Under the pieces are notes generated by a model. That model searched no databases. It was not told the DNA's origin and saw only the letters and a program-made list of their open reading frames with translations. The translations under genes were made by a program, and so were the position numbers. From NCBI GenBank assembly GCA_050179875.1, contig JBFXES010000116.1, positions 1 through 9,527 on the forward strand: DNA of 9,527 nucleotides, written 5' to 3'. This DNA comes from JALOAT01 sp050179875 (lineage in GTDB: Bacteria > Pseudomonadota > Gammaproteobacteria > Thiohalomonadales > Thiohalomonadaceae). Shown piece after piece: positions 6,501-9,527 of the stretch (its first letter is position 1; every line of letters starts with the position of its first letter).

Positions 6501-7404
6501 ACACCAGGTTGTCCAGGGTGGTGCCCCACATCACGGCCTTCTTGCCGCCGGCGTTCATGGCGATGTTGCCGCCGATGCAGGAGGCGTCCTGGGAGGTGGG
6601 ATCCACCGCGAACACCAGGCCGTTGGCGCCGGCCATGTCGGACACGCGCCGCGTCACCACGCCCGCGCCCGTGCGCACCGTGGCGACCAGCCGATCGCCC
6701 GCGCCCGGGAGCATCATGTGCTCCACCGGGCCGAGGAAATCCAGCTTTTCCGTGTTGATGACCGCGCTGTCCTGCACCAGCGGCACGGCGCCGCCGGTGT
6801 AGCCGGTGCCGCCGCCGCGCGGAATGATGGAGAGCCCCAGTTCCACGCACACCCGCACCAGGCCGGCGACTTCCTCTTCCGTATCCGGGGTGAGCACCAC
6901 CAGCGGGTATTCCACGCGCCAGTCGGAGGCGTCGGTGACATGGGAAACGCGGGACAGGCCGTCAAACCGGATGTTGTCGCGGCGGGTCACGCGGGCGAAG
7001 CGCTTGAGCGCCTGCTTGCGCCGATCCTTCATGCGCGGCAGCCAGGCCTCGAATTCGCGCACCGCCTCGCGCGCCGCGTTGGCGAGGTCCAGCGCCGCCC
7101 GGTTGCCGCCGGCCCGCGCCACGATCTGATCGAGCCGGTGGTGCAGGGCGTGCACCAGTGAGCCCCAGCGCTTGGCGTTCTCGATGAGATCGTCCTGAAT
7201 GAACGGGTTACGGGTAATGACCCACATGTCCCCGAGCACCTCGAACAGCATGCGCGCCGAACGGCCGGTGACGCGCTCGCCGCGCAAGCGGTTCAGGAGC
7301 GCCCAGTTCTCCTCGCCCAGGAAGCGGATGACGATCTCCCGGTCGGAGAACGAGGTGTAGTTGTACGGAATTTCGCGGATGCGGGTGGCGCTGGGGACGG
7401 TCAT
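3550..7404 (-). CDS. DUF3683 / FAD-linked oxidase / Fe-S / CCG fusion oxidoreductase
   Basis: A 1284-residue multidomain flavo-iron-sulfur enzyme, probably oxidising a 2-hydroxyacid (lactate, glycolate or 2-hydroxyglutarate type) and passing electrons through Fe-S centres; the substrate is inferred only. Domains in order: DUF3683 (about 1-150, starting RIREIPYNYTSFSDREI); an FAD-binding PCMH fold (about 160-400, with PRGGGTGYTGGAVP at 195 and GGNIAMNAGG at 278); an FAD-oxidase C-terminal domain (about 400-780, with HMHAGDGNVH at 694 and EHGIG at 740); two CxxCxxCxxxC clusters (C816/819/822/826 and C878/881/884/888); and two cysteine-rich CCG domains (FPGCGS, LCCGYP and SCGTC at 1028-1109; HDPCH, RCCGEAG and SCPAC at 1153-1235). 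E. coli YdiJ (about 1018 aa) shares the FAD plus Fe-S layout but lacks DUF3683. All motif residues are intact. There is no signal peptide, and no strong Shine-Dalgarno precedes the ATG. Confidence 0.92.
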   Translation of the reverse strand: MTVPSATRIREIPYNYTSFSDREIVIRFLGEENWALLNRLRGERVTGRSARMLFEVLGDMWVITRNPFIQDDLIENAKRWGSLVHALHHRLDQIVARAGGNRAALDLANAAREAVREFEAWLPRMKDRRKQALKRFARVTRRDNIRFDGLSRVSHVTDASDWRVEYPLVVLTPDTEEEVAGLVRVCVELGLSIIPRGGGTGYTGGAVPLVQDSAVINTEKLDFLGPVEHMMLPGAGDRLVATVRTGAGVVTRRVSDMAGANGLVFAVDPTSQDASCIGGNIAMNAGGKKAVMWGTTLDNLVSWRMVTPDAQWLEVERLNHNLGKIHDLPFGEFRVTRYAADGRTPVGEPELLRIPGPELRKTGLGKDVTNKFLGGLPGVQKEGCDGIITSARFVLHRMPSHLRTVCLEFFGADLRRAVPAIVETKDFLDANPAVSLLGLEHLDERYIRAVKYSTKAPRPDLPKMLLLVDIGGEDEASVAEAASTVVRMANARGAEGFIATSPEARKRFWADRSRTAAIAAHTNAFKINEDVVIPLARLGEYSEGIERINIEQSTRNKLKMIDAVLDYLGGELAELRVESFEAGEESRAIWEAKRVAAREHLLQTRARWVAIMEHLDTPAEQVRELIGERALEHLQPGDTVFYLLQRRDLRISYRREVERPLKEIFTGRELQAVREKLDAIHARLRASRLFVATHMHAGDGNVHTNIPVHSSDYEMLHEAERVVERVMALAESLGGVISGEHGIGITKMQFLDAAHVNAFAEYKLRVDPEGRFNKGKLLPGSGLQNAYTPSLRLLQQEAIILEASELDALNSAVKDCLRCGKCKPVCTTHVPRANLLYSPRNKILATGLIIEAFLYEEQTRRGISVRHFDEMNDVADHCTVCHRCVVPCPVNIDFGNVSIAMRNVLRARGQKRTSVFTRLSMVFLNITEPRTVKAMRKVLIEWSYGAQRLGYRAASLLGLARRKRVPASTTGKMPLTAQVINFVAKPMPANMPVQTSRALLGLEDDKVVPILRDPAKVTDESDAVFYFPGCGSERLFSQVGLATLAMLYEQGVQTVLPPGYLCCGYPQTAGGDEVTGKRISASNQVLFHRVANTLNYLDIKTVIVSCGTCMDQLLKYRFEEIFPGCRLLDIHEYLMEKGVKLEGTEGVHYLYHDPCHTPMKQYAPLKVASALTGAKVQLSDRCCGEAGTFAVSRPDIATQVRFRKQEELHKGIRTLTGADKAGRGQVKLLTSCPACQQGLSRYSEDTGLEASYIVVELANRLLGGDWQRRFVDKVKEGGIERVLL

Positions 7405-7440
7405 CAGGTGAGTCGCACCAGGGAGGTCAAACGGGGAGGC

Positions 7441-7446
7441 ATTCTA
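7441..7446 (-). promoter_or_regulatory. Candidate -10 element for the DUF3683 gene
   Basis: On the minus strand TAGAAT matches the sigma70 -10 consensus at five of six bases. It would start a transcript about 30 bases before the ATG at 7404. I find no good -35 at 16-18 bases, so an activator or another sigma factor may be needed, or the match may be chance. Confidence 0.35.
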
Positions 7447-7488
7447 TCACGGCGGGCTGCCGATTCCTGACACGGATGCACCTCCGCA

Positions 7489-7549
7489 GGAGCGGCCTCA
7501 GGCCGCGATTCCACGATTCCACCGGCATTTCGCGGCCTGAGGCCGCTCC
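7489..7549. repeat. REP-like element with a perfect 20-bp inverted repeat
   Basis: The arms 7489-7508 (ggagcggcctcaggccgcga) and 7530-7549 are perfect reverse complements over 20 bp, with a 21-base loop. Each arm also contains its own near-palindrome, gcggcct-c-aggccgc, so it can fold as one long cruciform or two small hairpins. The 'ggagcggc...gccgcga' layout is typical of REP pairs (BIME-like) in gammaproteobacteria. It lies downstream of vapC and could protect or end that mRNA. Confidence 0.8.
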
Positions 7550-7666
7550 CACGGCACCCTTACGACGTCAGGCACGGACCGGCTACGGTGCGTTGCAACT
7601 ACCGCAGGGCCACACGCCTTCGCCAGAAGCCGCGCTGCCTGAAAGGAGGGATTGGAAACGCACCAT

Positions 7667-8095
7667 TTACGCCCGTTCCATACCAGCGAACGGGTTCTCG
7701 ATGATCAGGCCATCGATGGCATGACCGGCATGGAGATCTTCACTCAGGAGCCGTTCCGCACCACCACGAACTGCCGCTTCGATGATGAGGGCATCCCAGA
7801 ACGCATAGCCCGTCTGGCGGTGGCGCCGAATGGCAGCGAGCACCATCGCCTCATCGACCTGCACCAGCGGCAGCTGCGCAAATTCCCTCACCGCCGCCTC
7901 GGCATCATCGGCATCCAGAGGCACCGCCAACTTGCGGGTGACAGTAACGTAGAACTCCTGAAGTACCTGGGTGCTGAGAAGCGCATCGCCGCGGCCGACC
8001 AGATCCGCCACGAGTTCTCGCGCCCGGATCTGCTTGCCTGCCTCGCCGGTATCGAAGAGGTAAACGAGGACGTTGGTATCGAGGAATGACTTCAC
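7667..8095 (-). CDS. vapC: PIN-domain toxin, VapC type
   Basis: A 142-residue PIN-domain ribonuclease, the probable toxin of a type II toxin-antitoxin pair. VapC enzymes cut specific RNAs with Mg2+ or Mn2+ held by acidic residues. All expected ones are visible: D6 in FLDTNVL, E47 in LQEFYV, D101 in FWDALI and D120 in LLSEDL. The length is usual for the family. The start is GTG at 8095, overlapping the antitoxin stop by four bases (GTGA), which is the standard coupled arrangement. No internal stop or lost catalytic residue is seen, so it should be active. The RNA target cannot be read from sequence. It could also be called simply a PIN-domain nuclease. Confidence 0.88.
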   Translation of the reverse strand: MKSFLDTNVLVYLFDTGEAGKQIRARELVADLVGRGDALLSTQVLQEFYVTVTRKLAVPLDADDAEAAVREFAQLPLVQVDEAMVLAAIRRHRQTGYAFWDALIIEAAVRGGAERLLSEDLHAGHAIDGLIIENPFAGMERA

Positions 8096-8322
8096 CGCTC
8101 GTGCAACTCGTCGCGAGTAACACGCACCGCGCCGCGCCTTGCCTTGGAACGCTGTGAGAGTTCAAGCAGCCGCTTCACCGCCTCCTCCCGTCCGGGCTGA
8201 ACCCCCGCGTATTGCTCCAGGAACATCCGTACCTGGGCGTTGACAGAGGTGCCCTGGGAAATGGCGCGTAGGCGCGCCTTCTTGAGAAGTTCGTCGTCCA
8301 CCGCGATCGTCAGGTTTGCCAT
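8092..8322 (-). CDS. vapB: Ribbon-helix-helix antitoxin, VapB type
   Basis: A 76-residue partner of the PIN toxin. The N-terminal part (ANLTIAVDDELLKKARLRA, then ISQGTSVNAQVRMFLEQY, residues 2-38) has the beta-strand then two-helix pattern of the ribbon-helix-helix DNA-binding fold, which dimerises and binds the promoter. The basic C-terminal tail (residues about 45-76) would wrap the toxin. The frame is open further upstream to a possible start at 8460, but I chose the ATG at 8322 because the fold begins directly there and a purine-rich GGGAGAG lies about 10 bases upstream. It overlaps vapC by four bases. Autoregulation through the palindrome at 8362-8376 is likely. Confidence 0.83.
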   Translation of the reverse strand: MANLTIAVDDELLKKARLRAISQGTSVNAQVRMFLEQYAGVQPGREEAVKRLLELSQRSKARRGAVRVTRDELHER

Positions 8323-8361
8323 GGGGCAGGCTCTCCCGTGGAACACGGGATCAGTGTAGCA

Positions 8362-8376
8362 CGGGTCAATGACCCG
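8362..8376. promoter_or_regulatory. Candidate VapB operator palindrome
   Basis: The 15 bases cgggtca-a-tgacccg form a perfect 7-bp inverted repeat with one central base, 40 bases upstream of the vapB ATG. A -10-like TACACT lies just next to it on the minus strand (8358-8353), so a protein bound here would block transcription. Position and symmetry fit autorepression by the antitoxin or the complex. Binding itself is inferred. Confidence 0.55.
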
Positions 8377-8542
8377 AGTAACTTCAACTCCCCCATGGGA
8401 CACAGTCGTGGGCACATGCCTGGATGCGCCTTTCCCCACGCACGTCACGTGATTCTGCAAGCCACCCAGGCCGAGTGCATGCGGCTGAACAAAGCCACTT
8501 CAAGGGCTCACTGAGTTGTGATCAATAAGCTCTTTATGATGC

Positions 8543-8570
8543 TTGACAGCCCCCTGCCCGCTTCTAGATT
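8543..8570 (+). promoter_or_regulatory. Sigma70 promoter of the EF-hand gene
   Basis: A perfect -35 TTGACA (8543-8548) is followed by a 16-base spacer and the -10 TAGATT (8565-8570, four of six consensus bases). Transcription would start near 8577, leaving a leader of about 57 bases before the ATG at 8634. This is the best promoter match in the window. Confidence 0.6.
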
Positions 8571-8621
8571 AACGATCAAGAGGTCTTGCTCTTCTCATGT
8601 TCCCAGTTGCCGGGACAACGA

Positions 8622-8627
8622 AGGAGG
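8622..8627 (+). promoter_or_regulatory. Ribosome binding site of the EF-hand gene
   Basis: A consensus AGGAGG lies six bases before the ATG at 8634. It decides this start against a TTG at 8586 in the same frame, which would spoil the signal peptide. Confidence 0.8.
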
Positions 8628-8633
8628 CACGCC

Positions 8634-8954
8634 ATGAAGAAGTTCGCTTGGTTGTTGTTCGGGGCCCTCGGTCTCGCCGCCACCGGCGTTTTCGCCGTGG
8701 ATATCGATTCCGACTTCAGCGATCTGGACATGAACAAGGACGGGTATGTGAGCGCCGATGAGCTGTCTGCGGCCGACGAGCCGGTGCTATCCCGCTACTG
8801 GTACAAGTTCGACGAGAACAATGACGGCGCCATGGACACCGCCGAGTTCTCGGCCTTCGAGGACACCCATATCGACGAGTTGGAGCCGTGGGTACTGAGG
8901 CATGACTGGTATGGTTCGGTGGGCAACCTCGATCTGGGCAGCTCCACCTACTAG
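8634..8954 (+). CDS. Secreted EF-hand calcium-binding protein
   Basis: A 106-residue protein with a typical signal peptide: KK at the start, a hydrophobic core to about residue 19, and likely cleavage after VFA (residue 21). The mature part would be periplasmic or external. Two canonical 12-residue EF-hand loops are visible: D32-x-N34-x-D36-G-Y-V-S40-x-x-E43 and D60-x-N62-x-D64-G-A-M-D68-x-x-E71. All calcium ligand positions are intact, so paired calcium binding is expected. The C-terminal 25 residues (rich in W, H, G and Y) match no domain I know. The ATG is preceded by AGGAGG at 8622-8627, six bases away. The gene is monocistronic, with its own promoter and terminator. Its role is unknown; calcium buffering or signalling at the envelope is only a guess. 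Confidence 0.88.
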   Translation: MKKFAWLLFGALGLAATGVFAVDIDSDFSDLDMNKDGYVSADELSAADEPVLSRYWYKFDENNDGAMDTAEFSAFEDTHIDELEPWVLRHDWYGSVGNLDLGSSTY

Positions 8955-8974
8955 TTTGCCGGCAGGCTGAACCG

Positions 8975-9010
8975 AAGGGCACGTGCCGCAGGCATGTGCC
9001 CTTTATTCTC
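8975..9010 (+). terminator. Rho-independent terminator of the EF-hand gene
   Basis: A 13-bp stem (aagggcacgtgcc, 8975-8987, with 8991-9003) has one G-U pair and a 3-base loop (gca). It is followed by a T-rich stretch (ttattctc). It starts 20 bases after the stop codon. Confidence 0.75.
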
Positions 9011-9019
9011 GCGGCACAC

Positions 9020-9049
9020 AAAAAGAAACGGGCGCCGAAGGCGCCCGTT
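9020..9049 (-). terminator. Rho-independent terminator of the porin gene
   Basis: On the minus strand a perfect 10-bp stem (aacgggcgcc, 3-base loop ttc, ggcgcccgtt; 9049-9027) is followed by tctttttg. It lies 24 bases past the porin stop. The plus-strand terminator at 8975 lies close by, so the two converging genes end back to back. Confidence 0.85.
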
Positions 9050-9072
9050 GCTCAACAGCCAACCAAGTTCGA

Positions 9073-9527
9073 TTAGAACTTGACGACCATACCAGCGGTG
9101 AGGATGCTCGCATCGCCGTCATTGACGCTGCCAGCGACATCGACGTCGGCGTTGCCGTAAGCAACGTAGGCGCTGCTGGTCTTGCTGAAATTGTGAGCCA
9201 GACCAATAGCCATGAGGGTGACTTCTTCGTCACCAGCATCGCTGTCCAGTTCACCCACGCCGTACTCGGCGATCACGGCGTTGCTGCCACCGACGGGGAT
9301 GGCCGCGTTCACGACGAACGCGGTGTAGTCGTCACCCTTGACGTTGGAGGCGTCGGACACGGTCTCGTATACGAAACCGACCTTGGCCACACCAGCGTCG
9401 TAGCCAAGACCGAAGCGGGTGCCGGCGGCGGTGTCGTCAGCGGCGAACGACTCGTGGGCGGCAGCTACGAAGAGCGGGCCAGCCTTGTACTGAACGGCCA
9501 CGGAGGTGGCGTCAGCGGCATCGTCGT
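9073..9527 (-). CDS. Gram-negative outer-membrane porin, C-terminal part
   Basis: The last 150 residues of a beta-barrel porin; the 5' end lies beyond the window. The frame runs open to the right edge, so no start codon inside should be taken as real. The sequence shows alternating hydrophobic and polar residues of membrane strands (for example RFGLGYDAGVAKVGFVYE and AIGLAHNFSKTSSAYVAYG), acidic turns rich in Asp and Gly, no cysteine, and the terminal VVKF with final Phe, the outer-membrane insertion (BAM) signal. The pattern resembles general diffusion porins of the Porin_4/OmpC-like group. The pore specificity cannot be told. It ends at a strong terminator. Confidence 0.82.
   Translation of the reverse strand, partial: DDAADATSVAVQYKAGPLFVAAAHESFAADDTAAGTRFGLGYDAGVAKVGFVYETVSDASNVKGDDYTAFVVNAAIPVGGSNAVIAEYGVGELDSDAGDEEVTLMAIGLAHNFSKTSSAYVAYGNADVDVAGSVNDGDASILTAGMVVKF

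Larger units (their letters stand above)
7405..7666. other. Intergenic region between vapC and the DUF3683 gene
   Basis: These 262 bases hold the candidate -10 of the DUF3683 gene and the 20-bp inverted repeat at 7489-7549. I see no protein-like frame in the rest. The inverted repeat probably isolates the toxin-antitoxin transcript from the downstream gene on the same strand. Confidence 0.5.
8323..8633. other. Divergent intergenic region between vapB and the EF-hand gene
   Basis: These 311 bases separate two divergent genes. The vapB side holds the palindrome at 8362-8376. The other side holds the TTGACA/TAGATT promoter at 8543-8570 and the ribosome binding site of the EF-hand gene. Between about 8380 and 8540 I see no gene, repeat or RNA. 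Confidence 0.6.

Noticed and set aside
3697..7161. A 1154-residue open frame on the plus strand, antisense to the DUF3683 gene
   Set aside because: It is a shadow of high-GC codon use: rich in Ala, His, Gly and Val without any motif, while the opposite strand carries intact FAD and Fe-S motifs throughout.
8323..8460. Extension of the antitoxin to a start at 8460
   Set aside because: The added 46 residues look unlike a protein domain and would run through the palindrome and promoter-like region; the ribbon-helix-helix fold begins at the ATG at 8322.
9499..9501. A GTG start for the porin at 9501
   Set aside because: The frame continues open to the window edge and the visible part is only the end of a barrel, so the true start is outside.

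Overview
The window is GC-rich proteobacterial DNA. The gene set points to a gammaproteobacterium: an RpiA very close to the enterobacterial protein, a Gram-negative porin ending in phenylalanine, a PilZ protein, a PA0069-type radical SAM protein and a DUF3683 flavin/iron-sulfur fusion. Dispersed palindromic repeats of REP type also fit. No genus can be assigned from the sequence alone. A run of exactly 100 N flanked by an exact 127-base duplication shows this is a draft scaffold, possibly from a metagenome.

Plus strand, 36-2761: a tight four-gene cluster of rpiA (pentose phosphate pathway), a DUF2905 small membrane protein, a PilZ-domain protein (c-di-GMP type) and a PA0069-family radical SAM protein. 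The spacers are 3 bases each, so one transcript is likely. The PilZ gene is split only by the assembly. Collapsing the duplicated 127 bases and the N run restores one 191-residue reading frame.

Region 2762-3549 is mostly non-coding and repeat-rich. It holds two tandem 112-113-base units, each containing a long inverted repeat, and a pair of inverted 'ccacggagg' repeats about 700 bases apart. It also holds a REP-like hairpin, a probable minus-strand terminator and one small minus-strand gene (68 aa) with a strong ribosome binding site. The last codons of that gene lie inside the tandem repeat.

Minus strand, 3550-8322: a 1284-residue fusion of DUF3683, an FAD-linked 2-hydroxyacid-type oxidase, two 4Fe-4S clusters and two CCG domains. 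Upstream of it are a perfect 20-bp REP-like inverted repeat and a vapBC-type toxin-antitoxin pair with a palindromic candidate operator.

Region 8323-9527: a secreted two-EF-hand protein on the plus strand with a good sigma70 promoter and terminator. It converges on the 3' end of a porin gene that runs off the right edge and has its own terminator.

Most of the window is ordinary core metabolism plus one toxin-antitoxin module. I see no phage, CRISPR, transposase, tRNA or rRNA. The points most worth checking are the assembly artefact, the repeat cluster that has duplicated a gene tail, and the helix-inserted PilZ protein.
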